This document shows, piece after piece, positions 7,340-15,151 of a stretch of 32,239 bases of DNA. Under the pieces are notes generated by a model. The model saw nothing but the letters and a program-made list of their open reading frames with translations. It ran no database searches and was not told where the DNA came from. How positions within the stretch are numbered: the stretch's first letter is position 1; every line of letters starts with the position of its first letter. The stretch lies in NCBI RefSeq assembly GCF_006874475.1, contig NZ_VIRM01000075.1, positions 1 through 32,239 on the forward strand, read 5' to 3'. The position numbers and the translations under genes were made by a program. This DNA comes from Microbispora hainanensis. GTDB taxonomy: Bacteria; Actinomycetota; Actinomycetes; Streptosporangiales; Streptosporangiaceae.

Positions 7340-8212
7340 ATGTTCGCCCCAAAGTTTTCCCTTGGTGTCGCTTTGGTCGCCTTTTCCCTGATCACGGGGG
7401 TGGCATCACCGGCTCTCGCCGCTCCCGTCCTCACACAGCACGTTTCCACGCGTGCGGACGCGCCGCCGCGCGTGCACGGGCGGGCCGTCTATCTGTGGGA
7501 CGCCACGACCGGGCAGGACCTGCTGGACAAGAACGCCGGCAAGCGCATGCCGGTCGCCAGCCTGACCAAGATCATGACGGCGTACATCGTGCTGCGGGAC
7601 GCGAAGCTCGACGACAAGGTCACGATCAAGCGCGAGGACCTCGAGTACGCCTGGGACAACGACGGCTCGACGGCCGACCTGGAGGCCGGCGACACCCTGC
7701 CGGTCAGCGAGCTGCTGTACGCCCTGTTGCTCCCCTCGGGCGCGGACGCGGCGCACGCCCTGGCCCGCGTGTACGGCCCCGGCGTGCCCGGTTTCGTGAA
7801 CAAGATGAACGCCGCCGCACGCCAGCTCGGCTTGAAGGACACCCTGTACGTGAACGCCGACGGGCTCCCGACGTCCCGCGGCGACGGCTACTCCACGGCG
7901 CGCGACCAGGCCAGGCTCGCGGCGATCGCACTGCAGAATCCGGTGTTCAAGAAGGTCACCTCGACCAGCGAGCACTCGACCGAGGACGGCCGGTATGACT
8001 GGTACAACACCAACCACATGCTCGACCTGCCGGGCGCGATCGGCGTGAAGACCGGCTCCACCGACGCCGCCGGGTTCTGCCTGGCGTTCGCCGCCGACCG
8101 GGACGGCCACCGGCTGATCGGGATCATCCTCGGCGAGGACGTGGCCAACCGCCGCTGGAACACCGCCGAGACGCTGCTCGACTGGGCGACCGGCAACCTG
8201 ACCGCCGCGTAG
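7340..8212 (+). CDS. Serine-type D-Ala-D-Ala carboxypeptidase/transpeptidase (peptidase S11)
   Basis: A 290-residue penicillin-binding protein acting on peptidoglycan stem peptides outside the membrane. The signal peptide ends near SPALA (residue 27). The three active-site motifs are SLTK (S74, K77), SGA (S133-A135, in LLPSGADAAHA) and KTG (K237-G239). The second motif normally ends in Asn. Here it is Ala, comparable to the SGC of the Streptomyces K15 transpeptidase, so this may be K15-like rather than a classical carboxypeptidase. No C-terminal membrane anchor is visible, so it may be soluble. No clear Shine-Dalgarno precedes the ATG at 7340; the 250-bp upstream region is notably AT-richer than the rest of the window and probably holds promoters for both divergent genes. 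Confidence 0.9.
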   Translation: MFAPKFSLGVALVAFSLITGVASPALAAPVLTQHVSTRADAPPRVHGRAVYLWDATTGQDLLDKNAGKRMPVASLTKIMTAYIVLRDAKLDDKVTIKREDLEYAWDNDGSTADLEAGDTLPVSELLYALLLPSGADAAHALARVYGPGVPGFVNKMNAAARQLGLKDTLYVNADGLPTSRGDGYSTARDQARLAAIALQNPVFKKVTSTSEHSTEDGRYDWYNTNHMLDLPGAIGVKTGSTDAAGFCLAFAADRDGHRLIGIILGEDVANRRWNTAETLLDWATGNLTAA

Positions 8213-8213
8213 A

Positions 8214-8230
8214 GCGCGCCGCGGGCGCGC
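8214..8230 (+). terminator. Hairpin after DD-peptidase gene
   Basis: GCGCGCC (8214-8220) and GGCGCGC (8224-8230) form a perfect 7-bp GC stem with a 3-nt loop, starting 2 nt after the stop codon. AATA follows rather than a T-run. Confidence 0.5.
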
Positions 8231-8293
8231 AATACCCCGGCGGGCCAGAAAACAGGGTCTTTCCGTATTGGTCAAACCCAGTTAAGTTCCCGA

Positions 8294-8322
8294 TCAGTGC
8301 CCATCGGGGGGTGGGCCACTGA
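8294..8322 (+). other. Bulged hairpin in the leader of the M28 peptidase gene
   Basis: TCAGTGCCCA (8294-8303) can pair with TGGGCCACTGA (8312-8322) as a 10-bp stem with one bulged C and an 8-nt loop, ending about 25 nt before the Shine-Dalgarno. It could affect transcript stability or translation. It matches no riboswitch class I recognise. Confidence 0.3.
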
Positions 8323-8360
8323 GACAGTTCGGACCGTCATTGGACCCAAAGGAGAGCCCA

Positions 8361-9902
8361 ATGCGCGCCTCGCCCGGCATGCGGGCCGTCGTCGCCATCG
8401 CGGCGTCCGCCCTCGTGCTTCCCCTCCTGCCGGCCGCGCCGGCGAACGCCGACCCCGACCCCGGGAAGATCGCGCAGACCGTGGTCGCGTCGGCGGTGAA
8501 GAAGCACCTGCGCAAGCTGCAGGACATCGCGAACGCCAACGGCGGCACCCGCGCCGCCGGCACCCCCGGTTTCGCCGCCTCCCGCGACTACGTCGCCGGG
8601 GTGCTGAAGAAGGCCGGATACACGGTGAAACTGCAGGAGTTCGAGTTCCCGTTCTTCAAGGAGAACTCCACCGCGCTCCTGCAGCGGACCGCGCCCTCCC
8701 CCAAGACGTACGCGCCCACGCCGCCGGACGGCAGCAGCGTCGGCGACTTCGCCACGATGACCTACTCCGGGTCGGGAGACGTCACGGGCTCCGTGCACAA
8801 CGTCGACCTCGTGCTGCCTCCCGGGCCCGAGGCCAACGCGTCGAGCTCCGGGTGTGAGGCGGCCGACTTCGCCGGCTTCCCGGCGGGCGCGGTCGCGCTG
8901 GTCCAGCGCGGCACCTGCACCTTCCAGGTGAAGGCGGAGAACGCGCAGGCCGCGGGCGCCTCCGCGGTGATCATCATGAACGAGGGCCAGCCCGGGCGCA
9001 CCGACACCCTGCAGGGCACGCTGGGCGAGCCCACCGTGCACATCCCCGCCGTGGGCGTGAGCTTCGCGGTCGGCCAGGAGCTGTCGGCCGCCGGGACCAC
9101 GGTGCACGTGAAGACCGACACCACCAGCGAGATCCGTACGACCCACAACGTCATCGCCGACTCCCGGTGGGGCGACCCGAACAGGGTGGTGCAGCTCGGG
9201 GCGCACCTCGACAGCGTGCCGGCCGGGCCCGGCATCAACGACAACGGCTCGGGCAGCGCCGCGATCCTGGAGGTCGCCACGGTGCTGGGCAAGATCCCGA
9301 CCCGGAACAAGCTGCGCTTCTCCTTCTGGAGCGCCGAGGAGCTGGGCCTGCTCGGCGCCGAGCACTACGTCGCGAGCCTGTCCCCTGCCGACCTGGGGAA
9401 GATCAAGCTGTACCTGAACTTCGACATGGTCGGCTCCCCGAACTACGCCCTGAAGATCTACGACGGTGACGACTCCGACGCCACCGGCGCGGGTCCCGGG
9501 CCCGAGGGCTCCGCCGAGATCGAGAAGCTCTTCGAGAAGTACTTCGACACCCTCCGTCAGCGTCACAACGGCACGGACTTCGACGGGCGGTCGGACTACG
9601 GGCCCTTCATCGCGGCCGGGATCCCGGCCGGCGGGACGTTCACCGGCGCCGAGGGCGTCAAGACGGCCGAGGAGCAGGCGATGTTCGGCGGCACCGCCGG
9701 GCAGGCGTACGACCCCTGCTATCACCAGGCCTGCGACACCATCGCCAACATCAGCGACAAGGCGCTCGCGCTGAACACCGGCGCGATCGCCACCGCCGCG
9801 GCCGTCTACGCCTTCAGCCGCGACCTGCCCGGGCCGGACAACCGCACCACCGCTGCGGCAGCCCGCGTGGCCGCCGCGCGCACCGCTACGACCATGCGAT
9901 AG
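8361..9902 (+). CDS. Secreted M28 family zinc aminopeptidase with PA domain
   Basis: A 513-residue exported metallopeptidase. The signal peptide ends at APANA (about residue 30). A protease-associated (PA) domain lies at about residues 140-250 (VQRGTCTFQVKAENAQAAGA and later GVSFAVGQEL). The M28 catalytic domain follows with all di-zinc ligands visible: H282 (AHLDSV), D294 (NDNGSG), E326/E327 (SAEELG), D355 (NFDMVG) and H455 (CYHQACD). It probably removes N-terminal residues from peptides outside the cell, as the Streptomyces griseus aminopeptidase does; the PA domain is common in larger relatives. The ATG at 8361 is fixed by AAAGGAGA six nt upstream; an in-frame ATG seven codons earlier lacks a site. 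It converges on the LPMO gene. Confidence 0.93.
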   Translation: MRASPGMRAVVAIAASALVLPLLPAAPANADPDPGKIAQTVVASAVKKHLRKLQDIANANGGTRAAGTPGFAASRDYVAGVLKKAGYTVKLQEFEFPFFKENSTALLQRTAPSPKTYAPTPPDGSSVGDFATMTYSGSGDVTGSVHNVDLVLPPGPEANASSSGCEAADFAGFPAGAVALVQRGTCTFQVKAENAQAAGASAVIIMNEGQPGRTDTLQGTLGEPTVHIPAVGVSFAVGQELSAAGTTVHVKTDTTSEIRTTHNVIADSRWGDPNRVVQLGAHLDSVPAGPGINDNGSGSAAILEVATVLGKIPTRNKLRFSFWSAEELGLLGAEHYVASLSPADLGKIKLYLNFDMVGSPNYALKIYDGDDSDATGAGPGPEGSAEIEKLFEKYFDTLRQRHNGTDFDGRSDYGPFIAAGIPAGGTFTGAEGVKTAEEQAMFGGTAGQAYDPCYHQACDTIANISDKALALNTGAIATAAAVYAFSRDLPGPDNRTTAAAARVAAARTATTMR

Positions 9903-9920
9903 AGCCGATAGACGGTGCAG

Positions 9921-9955
9921 GCGGGCCCCGCCGGACGACGTCCGGCGGGGCCCGC
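9921..9955. terminator. Perfect 16-bp stem terminator between convergent genes
   Basis: GCGGGCCCCGCCGGAC (9921-9936) and its exact reverse complement (9940-9955) flank a 3-nt loop. It lies 18 nt after the M28 stop and 12 nt beyond the LPMO stop. The symmetry makes it a likely bidirectional terminator; T-runs are absent. Confidence 0.8.
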
Positions 9956-9967
9956 TTCACGCTGGTG

Positions 9968-10639
9968 TCAGCCCGTGAAGTTCACGTCGCTGCACAGGAA
10001 GTAGGTCTGGTCCATGTGCGAGGCCTGCCAGATCGTGAAGACGACGGCCCGGCCGGTGCGCCCGGACGTGCTGACGTTGATCGAGTAGTTCTGGCTGGGG
10101 CCGTACCGCCCGGTCCTGGTCAGCAACTGCAGGTCGTTCCAGGTCAGTGCCTGCCGGGTCGGGTCGAAGCCCGGCCGGGTGACGTAGACCAGGAAGTAGT
10201 CGGCACCGTGGCTCGCCTGGTCGTAGAGCTGGACGGTGAAGTTGTTGCGGATGTTCGTCGTCTTCCACGCGCCGACCGCGTCGAGTGAGTTGTATCGGCC
10301 GCCCTCCGCGTGGCCGCCGCTGCACAGCTGGCCGTTCGGGATCCCGGCCTGGAAGTTGCCGCCGAGGCCGTTGCGGTAGAGGCCGTTCCAGTTCCACATG
10401 GCGTTCGGGTTGGCCTGCCACGCCTGCCAGCACATGGGGTCCTGCTGGGCCATGGCGGGGTTCTGGAAGTCGCTGCCCCAGCGCTGCCAGCAGCCGTAGT
10501 TGCGGGAGGCCGGGTCGACGACCGAGCCGTGCGCGGAGGCCACGCCCGTCCAGGTGGTCAGGCAGGCGGCCGACGCGGACAGCAGGGCGGTGAGCCGTAC
10601 GGCCCAGCGGCGGACGCGGGGACGTGAATGGGTGTGCAC
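9968..10639 (-). CDS. AA10 lytic polysaccharide monooxygenase (secreted, single domain)
   Basis: A 223-residue copper enzyme that oxidatively cleaves crystalline cellulose or chitin. The signal peptide is 36 residues and ends in GVASA. The mature protein starts HGSVVDPASRNYG, so His1 can form the histidine brace; a second His is likely the one in CSGGHAEGG. Cys residues in YGCW, PMCW, LCSG and FLCSD are placed for disulfides. No carbohydrate-binding module follows. The GTG at 10639 is chosen because GGAG lies 8 nt upstream and the signal peptide then has normal length; the longer in-frame extension lacks a site. A CelR/CebR-type operator lies upstream, which favours cellulose-linked expression. 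Substrate specificity cannot be decided by eye. Confidence 0.93.
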   Translation of the reverse strand: MHTHSRPRVRRWAVRLTALLSASAACLTTWTGVASAHGSVVDPASRNYGCWQRWGSDFQNPAMAQQDPMCWQAWQANPNAMWNWNGLYRNGLGGNFQAGIPNGQLCSGGHAEGGRYNSLDAVGAWKTTNIRNNFTVQLYDQASHGADYFLVYVTRPGFDPTRQALTWNDLQLLTRTGRYGPSQNYSINVSTSGRTGRAVVFTIWQASHMDQTYFLCSDVNFTG

Positions 10640-10682
10640 TGTCGAATCTCCATCTTCCGGTGGGGGGTTTCCGGGCCAGATG

Positions 10683-10694
10683 GGGAGCGCTCCC
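10683..10694. promoter_or_regulatory. CelR/CebR-type operator (GGGAGCGCTCCC)
   Basis: This perfect 12-bp palindrome is the core of TGGGAGCGCTCCCA, the site bound by the LacI-family repressors CelR (Thermobifida fusca) and CebR (Streptomyces), which release DNA on binding cellobiose or longer cello-oligosaccharides. It is centred about 50 bp upstream of the LPMO start. The outermost T and A of the 14-mer are both replaced by G. Confidence 0.75.
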
Positions 10695-10877
10695 GAGGGG
10701 TTGCTGCGATCGTAGCTGACGGGCATGAGTCGGCAACCCTGACATGTCCAGTCGGAAGTCCGGTGCGAGCCGGCCCGGCCCGGCGCGGCTCCGCGAGCAT
10801 CGGCCGCGACCTGCTCATTCGCCCCGTGCGCGGGCCGGTGGCCGGTCCCTCGGATGCCGTGTACTTTTCATCACGGC

Positions 10878-11759
10878 TCAACTGGGGTCGCGAGGGGCCT
10901 GCTGACCCTGCTCCGACTTCGCCAGGAACGGCGAGCGGCCGAGGATGACGATGCCCACCACGAGCGCCACCAGGCCGCCGACCGCCCCCGCGAGGGCCGG
11001 GGGATCGACGCGCAGGCGCTCGTCGAACATCGCGACTCCCAGGACGATGCCGACGATCGGCTCGGTCGCCGTGGTCGCGGGCAGCGAGACCCGCAGCGGC
11101 GCGGCGTCGAAGGCGCTCTGGTTGAGCAGGATGCCGGTCACGGCGATCACGGGCAGCAGATAGGGCTCCCACGAGGTGAACAGCGCCGCCGGTCCCTGCG
11201 CGAGCGTCAGCAGGGATCCGCGGGTCAGCGCGTCCTGGAGGCCGTACAACGCCCCCGCGGCGGCGGCGAGCAGCATCGCCTTGGTCTGCAGGGGCGCCCG
11301 CAGCGCCACGGCGACCATGCCCGCGGCCACGCCCGCCACGACCAGCACGGCGATCCACACCATGGAGCCCGACGCCGGTATTCCGCCGCCTTCGGGGCGG
11401 CCGGCCAGGAGGAAGGCGGCCACGCCGCCGCTGACCAGCACCGCGCCCAGCCACTCCGCCGCCCCCAGACGCTCCTGGTAGAACAGGGCCGCCGCGGCGA
11501 GGGCGAAGATGAGGTTGGTCGCCAGAAGCGGCTCCACGGAGGCCACGTCGGCACGTTGCAGGGCCAGGGCCCCGAGGATCTGCCCACCGACCATGGCGCC
11601 GATCCCGGCCAGCCACACCGGCTTGCGCGCCAGGTCGACCAGCAGGCGCACGTGCAGCATCTCGCCCAGCGGCTCGGTGTAGGCGACGTGCTGCTGCGCG
11701 ACCCAGCCCAGGCCGAGCAGGGCCGCGGCCGCCAGGCCGAGAACCACCGTGACGATCAC
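10878..11759 (-). CDS. EamA/DMT family transporter
   Basis: A 293-residue integral membrane protein with about ten hydrophobic segments arranged as two EamA repeats, the normal architecture of drug/metabolite transporters. Recognisable segments include ADVASVEPLLATNLIFALAAA with the following FYQERLGAAEWLGAVL (end of repeat 1), and SLPATTATEPIVGIVLGVAMFDERL (end of repeat 2). The substrate is unknown. The GTG at 11759 has GGAG at 8-nt spacing; the GTG at 11768 is in frame but the same GGAG touches it. It is divergent from the TetR gene, and the 11.84-11.91 kb repeat cluster between them suggests control by that repressor. Confidence 0.88.
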   Translation of the reverse strand: MIVTVVLGLAAAALLGLGWVAQQHVAYTEPLGEMLHVRLLVDLARKPVWLAGIGAMVGGQILGALALQRADVASVEPLLATNLIFALAAAALFYQERLGAAEWLGAVLVSGGVAAFLLAGRPEGGGIPASGSMVWIAVLVVAGVAAGMVAVALRAPLQTKAMLLAAAAGALYGLQDALTRGSLLTLAQGPAALFTSWEPYLLPVIAVTGILLNQSAFDAAPLRVSLPATTATEPIVGIVLGVAMFDERLRVDPPALAGAVGGLVALVVGIVILGRSPFLAKSEQGQQAPRDPS

Positions 11760-11840
11760 GTGGGTCACTCCCCTCGGCGGCCGGGTCTCCCATGTATCCG
11801 CCCATCCCCCGCGACGACGGCCTCATGTCCGTGATACGGT

Positions 11841-11911
11841 TTTGGTCAATCGTCCAAGACGTTCGACCAAAGCGAGCGTCCAAGTCAATCGACCAAGTGA
11901 TCGACCAAGTT
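11841..11911. promoter_or_regulatory. Cluster of GACCAA operator-like repeats
   Basis: TTTGGTC (11841-11847) and GACCAAA (11865-11871) are a perfect inverted repeat. Two tandem 12-bp units ATCGACCAAGTG/T follow (11888-11899 and 11900-11911). CGTCCAAG occurs at 11851-11858 and 11877-11884. The array lies between the divergent EamA and TetR starts, the usual place for TetR-family autoregulatory operators. The TetR match is inferred from position only. Confidence 0.6.
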
Positions 11912-11956
11912 GATCAACAGGTCGGTCGTACGAGAGCCGAACGGAGCGCAGGGAAG

Positions 11957-12559
11957 ATGGCGGAGGCGTCCGCGGACCGGGGCAGGACCACACGGCAACG
12001 GCTGCTCGGCGCGGCGGCGGCCCTGATCGCCGAGGCCGGCTGGGGCGGCGTCAGCACCCGGATGGTGGCCGAGCGGGCCGGGGTCGCGCCCGGAGTGGTG
12101 CACTACCACTTCGCGTCGCTGCCCGACCTGCTGATCGCGGCCTCGACCGGGGTCGCGCGCGCGATGCTGGAGGAGCTCACCGCGCGGCTGGCGGAGCAGC
12201 CCGATCCCGAGACCGGCGTCGAGTGGCTGCTGGGCGAGCTGTCCCGCTACACGGGCACCGACCCCGCCTCGCTGCTGATCGTCGAGATGTACCTGGCCGC
12301 CGCCCGGCTGCCCGAGCTGCGCGAGCGGCTGCACGAGCTCGTCGCCGACTCCCGCGCGCAGATCGCCTCCTGGCTGCGGGATCGCGGCCACGCCGGCGAC
12401 GCCGAGGCCACCGCGGCGGTCCTGGTCGCGGCGGTGGACGGCCTGGTGCTGCACCGCGGGCTCGACCCCGCTCTCGACCTCACCGCTCTGGCCGGGCCGC
12501 TGCGGGCGATGGTGCGTACGGACCGAACGGACCGACACGAGGAGGGCAGCGGGACATGA
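11957..12559 (+). CDS. TetR/AcrR family transcriptional regulator
   Basis: A 200-residue repressor. The helix-turn-helix lies in the first ~60 residues: TRQRLLGAAAALIAEAGWGGVSTRM and then VAERAGVAPGVVHYHFASLPDLL. The C-terminal domain is a generic TetR ligand domain. I start at the ATG at 11957 (GGGAAG just upstream); the in-frame extension to 11792 runs through the operator-like repeats and is not protein-like. Its stop overlaps the start of the FAD monooxygenase (ATGA), so the two are translationally coupled. The likely circuit is a ligand-responsive repressor controlling itself, the monooxygenase and the divergent EamA exporter, a common layout for detoxification modules. Confidence 0.92.
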   Translation: MAEASADRGRTTRQRLLGAAAALIAEAGWGGVSTRMVAERAGVAPGVVHYHFASLPDLLIAASTGVARAMLEELTARLAEQPDPETGVEWLLGELSRYTGTDPASLLIVEMYLAAARLPELRERLHELVADSRAQIASWLRDRGHAGDAEATAAVLVAAVDGLVLHRGLDPALDLTALAGPLRAMVRTDRTDRHEEGSGT

Positions 12560-13707
12560 AAGCGATCGTCTGCGGCGCCGGGATAGCAGGGACGGCACTG
12601 GCCTGGCACCTGGAGCGCGCCGGCTGGGACGTCGAACTGGTCGAGCGCGCCCCGGCGTTCCGCGAGGGCGGATACATGATCGACTTCTACGGCCCGGGGC
12701 TGGAGGCGGCCGGGCGAATGGGGCTGCGCCCCCGGCTGGAGGAGGTCCGTCACCCCGTCAACGAGATCGGCTACGTCGACGGCTCCGGACGGCAGACCAG
12801 CCGTCTCGCCGTCAAGGCGGCGTTCGCCGAGGCGGTCAGCCTGCTGCGGGGCGACCTCGCCCGCGTGCTCGCCGAGCAGGTGCGCGCGCCGGTGCGGTAC
12901 GGCACGACGGTCGCGGCCGTCCGGCAGGACGACGGGGGCGTCGAGGTCGAGCTCACCGACGGCACCCGGCACGAGGCGGACCTGCTGGTCGGCGCCGACG
13001 GCGTGCACTCGCGGGTCAGGGAGCTGGTCTTCGGTCCCGAGGAGCGCTTCGTCCGCTATCTCGGCCACCACGTCGCCGCGTACGCGGTCGAGGACGAGGA
13101 CCTCAGCCGGCGGGTCGGCCCGCGCTATCGGATGCTGACCGTGCCCCATCTCATGGCCGGCGCCTACGCGGTGGGCGGGAACCGGCTCGCCCTGCTGTTC
13201 CTGCGCCACGAGCCCGACCCCGCCGTTCCCGCCGATCCGGCCGCCTCGCTGCGCGAGCACTTCGGGCATCTCGGCTGGATCCTGCCCAAGGTGCTCGGCG
13301 CCTGCCCGCAGCCGCCGGAGCTGTATTACGACCAGGTCACCCAGGTCGAGGCCCCGCAGTGGAGCAGCGGCCGCGTGGTCCTGCTCGGCGACGCCTGCCA
13401 GGCGGTCTCCCTGTTCGCCGGGCACGGGGCGTCCCTGGCGGTGGCCGCGGCGTGGGTGCTCGCCGGCGAACTAGGCGCGGCCTCCTCCGGCGACCTGTCC
13501 CCCGCCCTCGACCGGTACGCCGCGCGCATGCGGCCGGTCGTCGCCGACGTCCAGGCGCTCGGCCGCCGCTTCCTCCCCTGGATGGCGCCGCCCAGCCGCC
13601 TGCGCATCACCGCCCGCGACTGGCTGCTGCGGCTGGCCTCCCTTCCCGGAGCCGACCGGCTCTTCATGAACTCCCTCACTCCCGGCGGGCACCGCCTGAT
13701 CAAATGA
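12556..13707 (+). CDS. FAD-dependent monooxygenase (class A flavoprotein hydroxylase)
   Basis: A 383-residue cytoplasmic enzyme that would use NAD(P)H and O2 to hydroxylate a small aromatic or antibiotic-like substrate. The N-terminal FAD-binding fold is GAGIAGTALAWHLERAGWDVELVER. The DG motif is DLLVGADGVHSRVREL and the second FAD motif is VVLLGDACQAVSLFAGHG. This is the PHBH/TetX-like order, with the family's usual length. It starts inside the TetR stop codon (ATGA), and an efflux-type transporter is divergent. Resistance or detoxification fits the context, but the substrate is unknown. Confidence 0.92.
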   Translation: MKAIVCGAGIAGTALAWHLERAGWDVELVERAPAFREGGYMIDFYGPGLEAAGRMGLRPRLEEVRHPVNEIGYVDGSGRQTSRLAVKAAFAEAVSLLRGDLARVLAEQVRAPVRYGTTVAAVRQDDGGVEVELTDGTRHEADLLVGADGVHSRVRELVFGPEERFVRYLGHHVAAYAVEDEDLSRRVGPRYRMLTVPHLMAGAYAVGGNRLALLFLRHEPDPAVPADPAASLREHFGHLGWILPKVLGACPQPPELYYDQVTQVEAPQWSSGRVVLLGDACQAVSLFAGHGASLAVAAAWVLAGELGAASSGDLSPALDRYAARMRPVVADVQALGRRFLPWMAPPSRLRITARDWLLRLASLPGADRLFMNSLTPGGHRLIK

Positions 13708-13730
13708 CGCACCGGGCGGCATCACGCCGA

Positions 13731-13746
13731 GTGACACACCAGTAAC
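13731..13746. promoter_or_regulatory. GlnR-like box upstream of the nitrilase-type operon
   Basis: GTGAC-N6-GTAAC (13731-13735 and 13742-13746) fits the actinobacterial GlnR pattern gTnAC-N6-GaAAC with one mismatch, and the AC-N9-AC core exactly. It ends 56 bp before the first gene of the operon. Only one a/b pair is present; strong GlnR targets often have two. An inverted repeat CCGGAT-N14-ATCCGG follows at 13758-13783. Confidence 0.35.
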
Positions 13747-13802
13747 GGATTTTTATTCCGGATGCCGTGGTCCGGTAATCCGGGCGGGCTGAAGTAGCCG
13801 TC

Positions 13803-15146
13803 ATGGAATCGGCGGCAGAGCCCAGCACACCGGCCAGCACACCGCGGATCGCCGGCGCCCACTACCCGGTCGCGGTCGTCGGCGGCGGCCAGGCCGGGCT
13901 GTCGGTCAGCCACTGCCTGGGCCGGCGCGGCATCGAGCACGTCGTGATCGAGGCGCGGCGGGTCGGCCACGAATGGCGCGAGCGCCGCTGGGACTCCTTC
14001 TGCCTGGTCACCCCCAACTGGCAGTGCGACCTGCCGGGCTTCCCCTATCGCGGGCCCGACCCCGACGGTTTCATGGTCCGCGAGGAGATCGTCCGCTATC
14101 TGGAGGACTACGCCGCCTCGTTCGGGCCCCCGCTCGCCGAGGGCGTGCGCGTCACCCGCTTACGCAGGGCCGCGAGCGGGACGTTCGAGCTCGCGACCAC
14201 CGCCGGGGATCTGACCGCCGACCAGGTCGTGGTGGCCACCGGCCCCTACCACGCGCCAGCCGTCCCCCGCCTGGCCGAGCGGCTGCCCGCGGAGGTCACT
14301 CAGATCCACTCCTCGCGGTATCGCCGTCCCGAGCGGCTTCCCGACGGCGCGGTCCTCGTGATCGGCACCGGGCAGTCGGGCTGCCAGATCGCCGAAGACC
14401 TGCATCTGGCCGGGCGGCGGGTCCACCTCGCCGTCGGGAGCGCGCCCCGGGTCGCCCGCTTCTACCGGGGCAGGGACTGCGTGGCGTGGCTGCACGACAT
14501 GGGCCACTACGCCAGGAGCATCGACGAGTTCGACGACGCGGACGCCGTACGCCTGCGGGCCAACCACTACGTCACCGGGCGCGACGGCGGGCGCGACATC
14601 GACCTACGGGCCTTCGCCCGCGACGGGATGCGCCTGTACGGCCGGCTGACCGGGGTGACCGGCACGACGCTGGAGTTCGCCGACGACCTGAAGGACAACC
14701 TCGACCGGGCCGACGCGGTGGCCGACGGGATCAAGGACGCCATCGACGCGTACATCGCCGCGCGCGGCATCGACGCCCCCACCGAGCCCCGCTATGTGCC
14801 GGTCTGGGAACCGGGCGAGCCGGTACGCGCCCTCGACCTGGCGGCGGCCGGGATCACCTCGGTCGTCTGGGCGACCGGGTTCACCCGCGACCACCGCTGG
14901 ATCGAGATCCCCGCCTTCGACGGCCGGGGTTATCCGATGCACTGGCACGGCGTGACGAGCTGTCCCGGGCTGTACTTCCTCGGGCTGCCCTGGCAGCACA
15001 CCTGGGGCTCCGGCCGGTTCGAGGCGGTGGGCAGGGACGCCGAGTTCCTGGCCGGGCACATCGAGGCGTCGCGGCGGCTCGCCGACGTCTGCGGCGCGCT
15101 GACCGGCGCACCCGCCGAGCTGTCCCCCGCGCTTCCGGTCGGGTGA
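13803..15146 (+). CDS. MSMEG_0569-type flavin-dependent oxidoreductase
   Basis: A 447-residue protein with two dinucleotide-binding folds: FAD near the N-terminus (VAVVGGGQAGLSVS, residues 23-36) and NAD(P)H near residue 188 (VLVIGTGQSGCQIAEDL). The ATG-type motif VVWATGFTRDH closes the FAD site. The overall shape is that of a flavin-containing monooxygenase-like oxidoreductase, and the neighbours identify it as the oxidoreductase of the MSMEG_0565-0572 nitrilase cluster. The substrate is unknown; roles in oxidising a nitrile- or oxime-like intermediate have been imagined for the family but not shown here. It is the first gene of the operon, 95 bp after the monooxygenase, with a GlnR-like element in the gap. 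The stop overlaps an alternative GTG start of the amidohydrolase. Confidence 0.85.
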   Translation: MESAAEPSTPASTPRIAGAHYPVAVVGGGQAGLSVSHCLGRRGIEHVVIEARRVGHEWRERRWDSFCLVTPNWQCDLPGFPYRGPDPDGFMVREEIVRYLEDYAASFGPPLAEGVRVTRLRRAASGTFELATTAGDLTADQVVVATGPYHAPAVPRLAERLPAEVTQIHSSRYRRPERLPDGAVLVIGTGQSGCQIAEDLHLAGRRVHLAVGSAPRVARFYRGRDCVAWLHDMGHYARSIDEFDDADAVRLRANHYVTGRDGGRDIDLRAFARDGMRLYGRLTGVTGTTLEFADDLKDNLDRADAVADGIKDAIDAYIAARGIDAPTEPRYVPVWEPGEPVRALDLAAAGITSVVWATGFTRDHRWIEIPAFDGRGYPMHWHGVTSCPGLYFLGLPWQHTWGSGRFEAVGRDAEFLAGHIEASRRLADVCGALTGAPAELSPALPVG

Positions 15147-15151
15147 GTCCC

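Noticed and set aside
8294..8322. Leader hairpin considered as a ydaO/c-di-AMP riboswitch
   Set aside because: It is a single short stem; the long multi-helix ydaO architecture and its conserved loops are not visible in the 148-bp gap.
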